DNA of 64,000 bases from Chryseobacterium sp. G0162 (lineage in GTDB: Bacteria > Bacteroidota > Bacteroidia > Flavobacteriales > Weeksellaceae), in assembly GCF_003815715.1 (NCBI RefSeq), contig NZ_CP033922.1, forward strand, positions 310,001 to 374,000, read 5' to 3'. This document shows positions 53,773 through 61,974 of this stretch, one piece after another. Below the pieces are notes generated by a model. The model had not been told where the DNA came from and searched no databases. It saw only the letters and a program-made list of their open reading frames with translations. Numbering within the stretch: the first letter of the stretch is position 1; every line of letters starts with the position of its first letter. The position numbers were made by a program, and so were the translations under genes.

Positions 53773-53979
53773 ATGAGATATATTACGAAAGATGGTGTAG
53801 ATTATTTTTATGTAGAAGATATAGAGAAAAATTTTGAATACTTTATGTTTAATGGTGGAGAAATAATTTACATTGATAATATTCCTTTAATTGACAGCAA
53901 ATATGTAGTTAAATTAACGGAATTTGATTTGAATATGAAAAAGGTTTTGAATTTCAAGCCTATGAAAAAAGATAAGTAG
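53773..53979 (+). CDS. short orphan protein, possibly a remnant
   Basis: 68 residues: RYITKDGVDYFYVEDIEKNF, EYFMFNGGEIIYIDNIPLID and a basic end NFKPMKKDK. Composition is protein-like (acidic and aromatic, then basic). There is no signal peptide and no domain I recognise. It begins shortly after a run of A and is followed in another frame by the coding remnant at 53976. The two may be pieces of one or two decayed genes. Confidence 0.4.
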   Translation: MRYITKDGVDYFYVEDIEKNFEYFMFNGGEIIYIDNIPLIDSKYVVKLTEFDLNMKKVLNFKPMKKDK

Positions 53980-54083
53980 TTTTAATAGTTTATGCCAGGA
54001 TTAAAGTAGATTGGTTTGTAGGGACAGATGTTAAATCCGCAGAATTTACTGAACCACAATTAGAAAGTCTTGAAGATAATTAA
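53976..54083 (+). pseudogene. C-terminal coding remnant without a start
   Basis: In the frame ending at TAA 54081-54083 the DNA reads YARIKVDWFVGTDVKSAEFT and EPQLESLEDN. This reads like a genuine protein C-terminus, preceded by a stop at 53973. A terminator (54109) follows directly, as expected for a real gene end. The 5' part is missing, and the family is not recognised. Confidence 0.4.
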
Positions 54084-54108
54084 TAAGAACTTTTAAATAT
54101 AAATGATA

Positions 54109-54143
54109 AAGAGGACTAATTAATTTTTAGCCCTCTTATTTTT
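54109..54143 (+). terminator. hairpin terminator after the coding remnant
   Basis: AAGAGG-a-CTAA pairs with TTAG-c-CCTCTT (54109-54137). ATTTTT follows. Confidence 0.6.
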
Positions 54144-54209
54144 AACTAAGCTGGTGTAAACTGGCGTATAATTACCTTAAAATCGATATATTAAAAATCT
54201 ATGTAGATT

Positions 54210-55694
54210 TTATGGACAGGTCGCTGTAGAAAAACAGCTCCATACATTGTCAGCATAAACTTTTAAACATTTTTCTGTGCTGTCATACACCATCATGCCT
54301 TCTACGGGAATGGTGATACTAGTAATCTCAGTGCTGGTCATTCTCGTAATAACAAATCCTTTGTTATTTGATTCTAATACCAGATGGGCAGACTTTCGTA
54401 CCATTGGCCAATTTCCGCCACTGGTTCCGGCACGTTGCAAAGTGGTGATCCCAAATTTAGAATTAGTCCCTGTTCCATTGAGTAATGGATCATTATAGCA
54501 AACCGCTCTCCCGGCAATCAAAGGAGTAAGTGTTGATTGATTATTATCTAAATAGGGATCACGGAGTCCTCCGGAAATTGATGAAGTGACGGTATAGGAA
54601 CCTGTACTCTTTACCTTTGCCTGAATGACCATATCCACTTCCGTATTATCCAATAAGTTACCTATATTCCAAACACCGGTATTAATATTATAAGTACCTG
54701 CAGGTGTGGATGCATTTAAAATCTCATATCCGTCAGGAATTAGATTGATAACTTTAACACCTGTATTGTTAGATGCCCCCAGATTTTTTGCTTTTACGGT
54801 AAAAGTAATAATATCGTCGAAATGAGGAGTATTGTTATTAACAGTAGTATTGACAGACAAATCACTTTCGAGTACTGAAATTCCGAATGTGACTAGATCT
54901 CCGGAACCTAAACCCCAATTTGGCTGTCCACCATCCCCTCTTACAGACATCCTTAATTTTAGAGTGGTTATCCCTTTTCCATTTACCAGCACAGAACCAG
55001 ACGCCGATTGAGGACCATTATCATTAGGGTGAAGAGCAGAATTTTTTATACTAGTGGAAGTGACCGAAAAATTCGAATTATTTCCTGATACCCTGGTAAA
55101 GGTGACGGGCACATTCGAGTCAATCAGATCAAAGCCTCCAGCTATACCCAATTGATTTTCAAATGCACCCATAGTCCCAATGTGAAGAGTTGGATCATTC
55201 ACCGGACGGTTGAAAGTAATTAATAGATCAGCCATTGGATAAGCCAATGCCGTATTTTTGCTTCCAAGAACAGTTGTATTGTAGAACAAGGCAAGCCCAT
55301 TATTATTAGCTATTGAGATTCCATTTCCCACAGCTGCTCCTGAAGAAGTAAAATCACTATTCGTAGGCGTACCGATATAGTTTATCTTTGGATAAATCGG
55401 AGCACTGGTGTTGTTGGTATTATATCCCATGATTATTGCTGAGCTATAATATTGATTGATGATGGAGAAATTTACTTTAAGATTTGGTTGATAAGCTGCA
55501 TAGGTGTTTCCATTTGGATTATTAATGTTCTTGACGAAATTAATACTGGCATTGTAGGTAGGTCCATTCCCTTGTGGATTTTGCACTGCTGGATGAGCTG
55601 CAAATTCTAAATTCGGTGACGACTGCGCTTTAAGCCTGGAACTGGCAAATGTAAATAATCCTATAATAAGAAGAGAAATAGTAAAAATTTTCAT
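54210..55694 (-). CDS. DUF11-domain exported surface protein, paralog of 51286
   Basis: 494 residues from ATG 55694, exactly the length of the convergent paralog. The signal ends ASSRLKAQ. SSPNLEFAAHPAVQNPQGNG and the beta domain follow, then a DUF11 repeat at about 275-361 (SVNTTVNNNTPHFDDIITFT, VINLIPDGYEILNAS) and the collar-like tag NWPMVRKSAHLVLESNNKGF, PVEGMMVYD, CLKVYADNVWSCF. Protein identity with 51286 is moderate over the first 400 residues, but a 69-base stretch of the tag is identical at DNA level. It has its own promoter. Confidence 0.88.
   Translation of the reverse strand: MKIFTISLLIIGLFTFASSRLKAQSSPNLEFAAHPAVQNPQGNGPTYNASINFVKNINNPNGNTYAAYQPNLKVNFSIINQYYSSAIIMGYNTNNTSAPIYPKINYIGTPTNSDFTSSGAAVGNGISIANNNGLALFYNTTVLGSKNTALAYPMADLLITFNRPVNDPTLHIGTMGAFENQLGIAGGFDLIDSNVPVTFTRVSGNNSNFSVTSTSIKNSALHPNDNGPQSASGSVLVNGKGITTLKLRMSVRGDGGQPNWGLGSGDLVTFGISVLESDLSVNTTVNNNTPHFDDIITFTVKAKNLGASNNTGVKVINLIPDGYEILNASTPAGTYNINTGVWNIGNLLDNTEVDMVIQAKVKSTGSYTVTSSISGGLRDPYLDNNQSTLTPLIAGRAVCYNDPLLNGTGTNSKFGITTLQRAGTSGGNWPMVRKSAHLVLESNNKGFVITRMTSTEITSITIPVEGMMVYDSTEKCLKVYADNVWSCFSTATCP
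54336..54404 (-). repeat. 69-bp perfect inverted repeat, arm 2 (inside the second DUF11 gene)
   Basis: Reverse complement identical at all 69 positions to 52576-52644. The arms face each other across about 1.7 kb holding the collar gene and the decayed gene pieces. Confidence 0.9.
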
Positions 55695-55712
55695 ATAATG
55701 TATTTTAGAATG

Positions 55713-55720
55713 CAAAAGTA
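55713..55720 (-). promoter_or_regulatory. -7 box of the DUF11 gene at 54210
   Basis: On the minus strand TACTTTTG, fitting TAnnTTTG, 19 bases before the ATG at 55694. It lies within a longer in-frame extension and supports the shorter start. Confidence 0.55.
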
Positions 55721-55953
55721 TTAACACAATAAAAATTAGGGACTTATCAGATTATTCTATTGATTATTTAATGTATCACAGTTTTTAGATGATCTTATAT
55801 CCTATTCATATGAACCTCAATCCATTGTTTCTACAATAATCTCTTTTTAAGCTGAAATTTCTTGCTGGCTTAGGAACATGATAGCAAATCTATACGTGCC
55901 TGTACCTATTTACTCCAGTTTTGATTATTGCATTTTAATTATGCTTAAAATTT

Positions 55954-56466
55954 TCACTTATGCAAGAAGATGATGTTCGAGGCCTTGCCAAAATAATGGG
56001 CTTTATTCTGCTGATAAAAGCTATTGACTCCATCTATTAAATCAATTTTCCCCCGCCAGAAGTATTTGTCATCGAGATCTGTCCTTTCTGTCCTGAAATA
56101 TTGGTGAAAATCAGACCTGTCAATATGTTCTTTGAACTCCTCTTCAAGTATCCGAATGTGCTGCTCATAATAAATGTGAAACATTTCTGTGCTCTGCGGG
56201 CTTAGCGATTCTATCCTGAATATCTTATTGTAGTAGATGAGCTTTCCCAATAGCGGTGGCTTTATTCTTTTAAAAAAGAATACTTCTTCATTATGATTCT
56301 TAAAGCCGGATCTTAGTATGCGTGTTTTCAGATCCTTTAATAGCTCCTGAAGAAATACTGCCATATTATATGCTTCCTCAATGACGTTCATCGCATGCAT
56401 TGAAAAGAACTGTTCCTTTTCCTCAATTTTAATCAAAAATATTGGTACTCTAAAAGGAAACGCCAC
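55954..56466 (-). pseudogene. rteC: N-terminal half of a split rteC gene
   Basis: 170 codons from a GTG at 56466. ATG 56400 is another possible start. EEAYNMAVFLQELLKDLKTR, NHNEEVFFFKRIKPPLLGKL, IYYNKIFRIESLSPQS and FHQYFRTERTDLDDKYFWRG match the RteC N-terminal domain, including FFKxIKP and the Tyr-rich YYR/YFR segment. After NSFYQQNKAHYF family similarity stops and the frame ends within 14 codons. The missing half, beginning STFYDYKVAR, is at 39824-40111 on the same strand. RteC proteins are about 280 residues, so the sum fits. Confidence 0.7.
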
Positions 56467-56969
56467 AATATTATCATAAATGAGGTTTTACAGTTTGTTA
56501 CTGCAAAACCCCTGAGTGAAAATAATTAAAATTATTTTGAATGAAATGTGATCTATTTTTTAGTGGAAATTTAGAAAAAGGCCAGTATAGGATTGATCAT
56601 GAAAATAAATTACTGGCCTTATTTTAACAATTAGTCAAAATTAAGGATACTATTATCCAACATTATTATTTGAATGCTTCCTCAACTTATTGATTTTATC
56701 TCTATATGCAATGAATGAGCACCTTTTAATCACACACAAATATTTGCTGGAATCTGAATTGAAATTATAATTATCCTGCTAAAGAACCCTGAATGATCAC
56801 TTAAACAGTGAAAAAGGAATGTTTTTAAAATAATTTCCGATGAATTATGTAGTTAATTTCCGTCTTACTCCCCCTAATTTTACATGAGATAAGTGTAATG
56901 TGAGAACTAAGAATACTACATAAAGTATTGCTAGAATTACACTTGCCTTAATTAACCTAAAAAACACCA
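56467..56969. other. gene-free stretch with a wide-loop hairpin
   Basis: About 500 bases with no gene. AAGGCCAGTA (56578-56587) and TACTGGCCTT (56611-56620) form a 10-bp stem with a 23-base loop and ATTTT after it. A related element with one mismatch is at 47502-47544. Confidence 0.5.
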
Positions 56970-57791
56970 GTGAATAATAATTACTACAGCAACAAAAATT
57001 GTTATCAAGAAGTCATCTACAGCTCATTCAACGGAATGGACAAACGTAATGACATGAGTACATCAACAGGATTTTTGATCGTTCTTTTTTCCGAAGGTAG
57101 CGGCCTGCATTATATTGACGGTATCGGATACCCAATCTCCAAAGGACAACTCCATTTTGTCTTTCCAGGACAAGAACATCATTTAGAAGTAAGTTACGAA
57201 ACAAAGGCCCATAAACTAGTCATCAGTACTATGCTGTTCGAAGAATTTTCGTGCATAGAAGAACTTTATTATATTAAACATACTTATTCACCTGTATTTA
57301 ATCTTAATGAGGAGGTTTTTGAGTCCATTCGTCATGAAATGCTACGTATTGAAGGTGATCTTGAATTAATGAAAAATGATGAAATATTTAAGAAGATACT
57401 TTTAAGAAGAATTGACATTATTTCTTCAGTGATTAAGTATGAAGTAGTCCAGTACTTTGAAAATATCCAGAATTCAGATGTGAATCAAACGATTAAAAAA
57501 CTGTGGGTACTTGTAAACCAACATTGCAATATTCAAAAAAATGTATCGTGGTATGCTGGAAAATTATGTATTACCCCCAACTATTTGAATATTCTCTGCA
57601 AAAGGATTTTGAACACAACAATTTCAGATATTATTAATCAGAAAATCATGTATGAAGCTAAGCAACAGCTTCGCTTCAGCAAAAAAAATATTAAAGAGAT
57701 TGCTTTCGATCTTGGATTTGCCTGTCCTTCTTCCTTTACAGCTTTCTTCAAAAAAAATGCAGGTTTGACACCTGTGGCATATCGTGAATAA
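56970..57791 (+). CDS. AraC-family regulator of the PGQxHxW group
   Basis: 273 residues from a GTG. ATG 57036 is a later alternative. The sensor contains SEGSGLHYIDGIGYPISKGQ and FVFPGQEHHLEV (about 70-81). The HTH half has VSWYAGKLCITPNYLNILCK and IKEIAFDLGFACPSSFTAFF, ending AGLTPVAYRE. It is most like 43735 and 42740. It is the only member of the group on the plus strand with an intact frame. A small membrane-protein gene follows on the same strand after 90 bases. Ligand and targets are unknown. Confidence 0.87.
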   Translation: MNNNYYSNKNCYQEVIYSSFNGMDKRNDMSTSTGFLIVLFSEGSGLHYIDGIGYPISKGQLHFVFPGQEHHLEVSYETKAHKLVISTMLFEEFSCIEELYYIKHTYSPVFNLNEEVFESIRHEMLRIEGDLELMKNDEIFKKILLRRIDIISSVIKYEVVQYFENIQNSDVNQTIKKLWVLVNQHCNIQKNVSWYAGKLCITPNYLNILCKRILNTTISDIINQKIMYEAKQQLRFSKKNIKEIAFDLGFACPSSFTAFFKKNAGLTPVAYRE

Positions 57792-57880
57792 GAAATTTAT
57801 ATCATCCTTTCTGCTCCAACCTGTAACTAAACGGCAAACGTCGCCAAATTTTCTATTCCCAACTTTTATTATAGCCCACA

Positions 57881-58342
57881 ATGCTTAAGATTAACAATTA
57901 TTTAGTGGTGAATATTTTTTTGACTACTACCCTTCTTATTTTTTTGGCTAGTGGTATCATCGCTTTCCTGTTTAAGGGCTTCTGCATTTACATATTTCTT
58001 ATTCTAAGCCTTATTAACCTATATCTCATTTCAAAACGAAACTATTTTGAATATGAGTTTGACGGAAATTTTATTGTTATTAGAAAATTCAGCGTTCTTA
58101 AATATTGGAAAAGAAAATCTGTAAAGCCATCACTTACAATGCCTTGCACTTATCTAGTCCATTATTTTGTTATCAGAGATCATTTAACACAAGTTGTGGT
58201 CCTCAAATTCAAAACAAGCTCCAGGGACATAAAAGTACATTTTCATTTATGCGGATTAGCAAAAAATCAAAAATTAGGAATCTACCGCTCTTTGGAAGAG
58301 TTGCAAAAGGCAAATTGCAATTTTATCTCGGAAAAAGACTAA
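57881..58342 (+). CDS. small membrane protein with a C-terminal PH-like domain
   Basis: 153 residues. Two adjacent membrane helices (VVNIFLTTTLLIFLASGIIA and FCIYIFLILSLINLYLI, about 9-50) are followed by a beta-rich cytoplasmic or periplasmic part: YFEYEFDGNFIVIRKFSVLK, VVVLKFKTSSRDIKVHFHL. The order two helices, then a small beta barrel of about 90 residues, resembles bacterial PH-domain membrane proteins. This is a fold guess. It lies 90 bases after an AraC gene and may be its target. Confidence 0.6.
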   Translation: MLKINNYLVVNIFLTTTLLIFLASGIIAFLFKGFCIYIFLILSLINLYLISKRNYFEYEFDGNFIVIRKFSVLKYWKRKSVKPSLTMPCTYLVHYFVIRDHLTQVVVLKFKTSSRDIKVHFHLCGLAKNQKLGIYRSLEELQKANCNFISEKD

Positions 58343-58491
58343 AACTGTTAAACTTCATAGACCAGTTCCAGTACTTCAACCTATACAAATGTCTTACTTA
58401 GTGTGTCCCTCGTTTTGAAATCTTTCTCAACGGTACAGGCATCCATTAATAAAATGTCTAGCAAAAAAACGTTAAACTTTGAAACTAATGA

Positions 58492-59460
58492 TCACCAAAG
58501 CCCTCTTCTGTGGTTGGTGATCCAACGGTACATTCCCAGGATATTCAGCTTGCTCATTGTTTCAAATCCGCCCCATTTTTTAACATCATCTGAAAATTTG
58601 ATATTTCTGTATAGTTCATCCCAGCTTTGGCCCTTTCGCACCAGATCAAGAACCTGCTGATGCAGATCAGCCATATACACTCTTTCTTTCCGAATGTCAT
58701 CAAGGGTAGCAGGTGTATAATGTCCAACGTCAATAAAATCAACATCTTGTTTAACAGCCCAATCCAATGTTTCCATCCAGCCGTCGTAATAAAAATCAAG
58801 AAAATCATTGTAAGGCATCGTTCTCGCTTCCCCGACATCGGTTAACTGCATGGCTTTATATTTTGGAAAAAGCACTACTGACAGGCTATTAGAATGGCTG
58901 GGAGCAATATGATTTAAAACAACAGTTTCCCCTCCAAGATTAATGGTAAGCTGTTTGTCATATACTATATCCGGAACAGCAACAGGCAACTTTTCTCCTA
59001 TTATAGGTTCAAGCCCATTTTTCTGAATGATAACTTTAGCACCATCTTGCTGAAAAATTTGTGAGCCTCCGGCATGGTCATAGTGCGCATGGGTCAGGAT
59101 AACATACTTTACCGGCACATTAAATCTCTTTTTAATTTCACTATTCAGCCAAATTGCTGCTTGGGTTAAGGCTGGATCGATAACTATAGCACCTTCCTTA
59201 GTGATCAGAACCAGGCCACTGTGAAGAGCTGGCAGGGTACCATTGGTATGCCGGTACAAATTACCCTTCACCTGAATGAGGCTTTTATCGAGATTTTCAC
59301 CAGGCTTGTCAAAAACATCCGGTAGCACTTCTCTGGAATTATAAAGAGACCGGTCTATATATTGTGCACCTATTAGGTGATTATCGCCCTGTGCATGAAG
59401 TCTAATTGACAACGCAAAAACAATCAGGCAAACTAACAAATGTTTTGTATTTACTTTCAT
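58492..59460 (-). CDS. exported MBL-fold metallohydrolase
   Basis: 322 residues. The signal CLIVFALSIRLHA ends before Q24. The metal site HAHYDH is at 124-129, followed by GGSQIF. Further ligands are His in APSHSN, Asp in LTDVGEARTMP and His in DVGHY. This set is typical of the quinoprotein-relay/SoxH-like branch rather than of true B-class beta-lactamases, which have a tighter loop pattern. The substrate is unknown. It lies 35 bases from the membrane protein gene upstream, with which it forms an operon. Confidence 0.87.
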   Translation of the reverse strand: MKVNTKHLLVCLIVFALSIRLHAQGDNHLIGAQYIDRSLYNSREVLPDVFDKPGENLDKSLIQVKGNLYRHTNGTLPALHSGLVLITKEGAIVIDPALTQAAIWLNSEIKKRFNVPVKYVILTHAHYDHAGGSQIFQQDGAKVIIQKNGLEPIIGEKLPVAVPDIVYDKQLTINLGGETVVLNHIAPSHSNSLSVVLFPKYKAMQLTDVGEARTMPYNDFLDFYYDGWMETLDWAVKQDVDFIDVGHYTPATLDDIRKERVYMADLHQQVLDLVRKGQSWDELYRNIKFSDDVKKWGGFETMSKLNILGMYRWITNHRRGLW

Positions 59461-59495
59461 AATAATAGATTATTATCTTTAGTTAAATTGGCGTT

Positions 59496-60380
59496 TTATG
59501 AATGAAAACACCAATCATAACTTATTGATACTAAGATAAGAAATGTGAATATAAAATAAAACAGAAGATTAGTAGCACCAGCAAAATTGAAAATTATGGT
59601 AAGGCCAAAACAAAGCATCATAAATGTTAAACAGGTTATCACTAATGATATCTTCATCCAGAACTTATTTCTACCTGGTTTAAATTCGCCTTTTATTAGG
59701 CTGATCAATAGAAGAATCGGGATGCTAAGTTCAAGTACTCCCAATAAATAAATCATAACAGCTGTTCCACCTGGCAGATTAGACAAAAAGCTACCGGCAA
59801 ACATTGTTTCATATTTTTCAATCACCTTTGAATCTCCGAACAACTTTGCCCATCCCGGAAGTCCCATAGTATAAAATAATATAAAATAAATTGGTAAAAG
59901 ATAGAATCCTTTCAAGGTAAATTTTAATTCCTTCCCATACTTTTTTATCAGAAAAAGAAGTGTAAGATAAAGGAATATGGTAAAGAAATAAATATTAGCA
60001 GCTCCAAGCTGATTTCCAATACTTCTAAGCAATCCTCCGAATAGCGATAATCCCACTATAGAAATATAAACAGCCCATTCCAGAAAAAAATAATGGCCGC
60101 GTGAGCGTACTGCTTCTGCAGTTAAAAGTGAGATAAAATAAAATATGGCAGCAACCCCAATAACAAATCCTATGATCCGAAAAATCATGTTCTGTAAAGG
60201 CGAAATTACTGCCATAGGCTCACGTGAGTATATATTGAGATATTTAAGGTGTGTCTCCTCATCTCCTAAAAGCATTCCACATGCATTTAAGAGCAGAAAA
60301 AAAAAGAGTAAAAAAGATAATAACAAAACCGTTATCATTATACTATCTACCTGAACTTTTTTAGCTATTGATGTTTTCAT
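59496..60380 (-). CDS. polytopic membrane protein of unknown function
   Basis: 294 residues with eight predicted membrane helices, starting ITVLLLSFLLFFFLLLNACG and ending FIFTFLILVSISYDWCFHS. A periplasmic loop after the first helix contains DEETHLKYLNIYSREPMAV. Two later loops contain RSRGHYFF and FGDSKVIEKYETMFAG. I do not recognise the family. DUF4345- or DoxX-like small-membrane families share the MIYLLGVLELSIPILLLISL pattern. It is upstream of the MBL hydrolase in the same operon and downstream of the AraC gene at 60481, which may control both. Confidence 0.7.
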   Translation of the reverse strand: MKTSIAKKVQVDSIMITVLLLSFLLFFFLLLNACGMLLGDEETHLKYLNIYSREPMAVISPLQNMIFRIIGFVIGVAAIFYFISLLTAEAVRSRGHYFFLEWAVYISIVGLSLFGGLLRSIGNQLGAANIYFFTIFLYLTLLFLIKKYGKELKFTLKGFYLLPIYFILFYTMGLPGWAKLFGDSKVIEKYETMFAGSFLSNLPGGTAVMIYLLGVLELSIPILLLISLIKGEFKPGRNKFWMKISLVITCLTFMMLCFGLTIIFNFAGATNLLFYFIFTFLILVSISYDWCFHS

Positions 60381-60480
60381 TCTTTTCCGATTTAATCATG
60401 AAATTTTATATTGCAATATTAAAAGCAATGGCTGGAAAACAAATTATAGATAAGGGTATTTAAATTATGAAAATGCGAAA

Positions 60481-61350
60481 TTATGGTCTTAAACCCATCC
60501 TGAATTCTGCCGGAGTAAGTCCGCTATTTTTTTTGAAAAAGCTTATAAAATTCGATAATTCTTTGAATCCTGTAGCATAGGCAATTTCACTTATGGACAT
60601 GGTTTCATAAACTAGTAATCTTTTGATTTCAAGAACAAGTCTTTCGGTTAGCCAGCCCTTTGGAGTTTTATTTTCGTACTCAGAAAAAGCTCCCTGAAGT
60701 GTGCGTGTAGTTACATGTAGAAGAACAGCATACTCTTCAATAGTCCAGTGATTAAAAAGGTTTTGGTTCACCAACCTTTTAAAATCATATGTTAATAGCT
60801 GTTTTCGGGAAGGTAATGTTTTTTTTTGTGTTGGGTTATAAATCCGCTCTGCTGTCAAAAGCACATTAAAAAGATAGTTATGAAGAATTTCTGTTTGATT
60901 CTCGTCAGGTACATTTTTTAATTCATCAATAATGAACTGATAGAGGGTTGAAAAAGTATTAAAATAAGCACCAGAATCAAAATAAGCCAGCTGTAAGGGA
61001 TCATTGAAAAGTGTGGTTCGGTTAAGGAAATTCCTATGTATCTCAGATCTGCAAAAAAAATCTTCCGTAAAAACGATGGTTTGACCATCATAGGTTTCCA
61101 ATGGATCAAAATGATGAACCTGCCCTCGGCTCATAAATAAAATATGTCCGGGAATCACCTCAATATCATTAAAATCCACAGAATGCTTTCCGGAACCATC
61201 CGTAAAAAGATAGACCATATAAAAATCGGTCATATGCGGCTGAAATAACTGATGTGGCTTTCTGCCAAGCCTCTCACTTATTGTTGTAGCATTAATCTTT
61301 TGAACAGGATTTAATGTATGTAAAAAAGGATATTGCCTTAACTTTTTCAT
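60481..61350 (-). CDS. AraC-family regulator upstream of the membrane protein/MBL pair
   Basis: 289 residues. The cupin half has YMVYLFTDGSGKHSVDFND in two parts and the motif MSRGQVHHFDP (about 73-83), a distant form of PGQxHxW. The HTH half contains WTIEEYAVLLHVTTRTLQGA and ISEIAYATGFKELSNFISFF, ending SGLTPAEFRMGL. It lies 100 bases upstream of the membrane-protein/MBL operon on the same strand and is its likely regulator. It is the right-most member of the AraC set and belongs more to ordinary chromosomal AraC genes than to the surface-protein set. Confidence 0.88.
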   Translation of the reverse strand: MKKLRQYPFLHTLNPVQKINATTISERLGRKPHQLFQPHMTDFYMVYLFTDGSGKHSVDFNDIEVIPGHILFMSRGQVHHFDPLETYDGQTIVFTEDFFCRSEIHRNFLNRTTLFNDPLQLAYFDSGAYFNTFSTLYQFIIDELKNVPDENQTEILHNYLFNVLLTAERIYNPTQKKTLPSRKQLLTYDFKRLVNQNLFNHWTIEEYAVLLHVTTRTLQGAFSEYENKTPKGWLTERLVLEIKRLLVYETMSISEIAYATGFKELSNFISFFKKNSGLTPAEFRMGLRP

Positions 61351-61527
61351 GAATCTAATATACGCTTTTCTATAAAGTGAATATTCCTACATTGAGAGCG
61401 ACTTCTTCAATCTGATGTTCTTTCATTTTTGTATAAATAGAATCAGAATTTACTACAGATGCTTTCTGCTACCTCACCGTGTCTTCTTTTATTTCATTTA
61501 AAAATATCAAAAGTGGTATTAAAAGTT

Positions 61528-61645
61528 CGATTGAAGCACCTCTCTCCCCGCAAGATGCAACCTGCAAAATCAATGATTTTGCAGGTTTTTTGTTTATGGC
61601 AGCTGCTATAATTTTCAAAAATACTCCAATTGTTTGTGGCAGATT
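61528..61645. other. degenerate tRNA 3' end and candidate right attachment region
   Basis: The order GTTCGATT, CTCTCCCCGCAAGATGC, the hairpin CCTGCAAAATCAATGATTTT-GCAGG, a T-run, GTTTATGGCA and TGGCAGATTCGTGGCA matches, with changes, the 3' end and downstream sequence of tRNA-Ser copy 2 (15225-15360). No intact tRNA can be folded here. Short frames called across it are artefacts. I read it as the far junction of an integrated element or a relic of a third tRNA copy. Confidence 0.55.
61563..61590 (+). terminator. hairpin terminator in the tRNA-like relic
   Basis: CCTGCAAAAT and ATTTTGCAGG form a perfect stem with a CAATG-type loop, followed by TTTTTTG. It has the same loop bases as the terminator of tRNA-Ser copy 2. 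Confidence 0.7.
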
Positions 61646-61974
61646 CGTGGCAATATTTAAAACATATAAAAACCATCACAAACATTAACATCCTAATTTA
61701 ATGCCCTACTCCATTAATCTATCCTGAACTGAATAAGCAAAAAAAATCATTCCTAAAATGATCATGAGTCTCCCATTATTTGTCATTTTATGAGATGCTA
61801 AAATCTTCTCATGTATAATAATATATCAACTATCATAAAAGGAATTATTTATGAACTTCAATAAAAAAATACATTGACGGCACCTTTTTTGCCACAATCT
61901 CTATAGTTTATATCTGCAAATGGGAGATGGTGATGTAATTATAAACCCAAACCACACTTATCAAAAAACTTTGT

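Noticed and set aside
58492..59460. Calling the MBL-fold protein a metallo-beta-lactamase
   Set aside because: The ligand pattern and the DVGEARTMP/DVGHY segments fit the SoxH/quinoprotein-relay branch better. No evidence supports beta-lactam hydrolysis.
61479..61691. Frames on both strands across the tRNA-like relic
   Set aside because: They are artefacts of the palindromic hairpin and the degenerate tRNA end.
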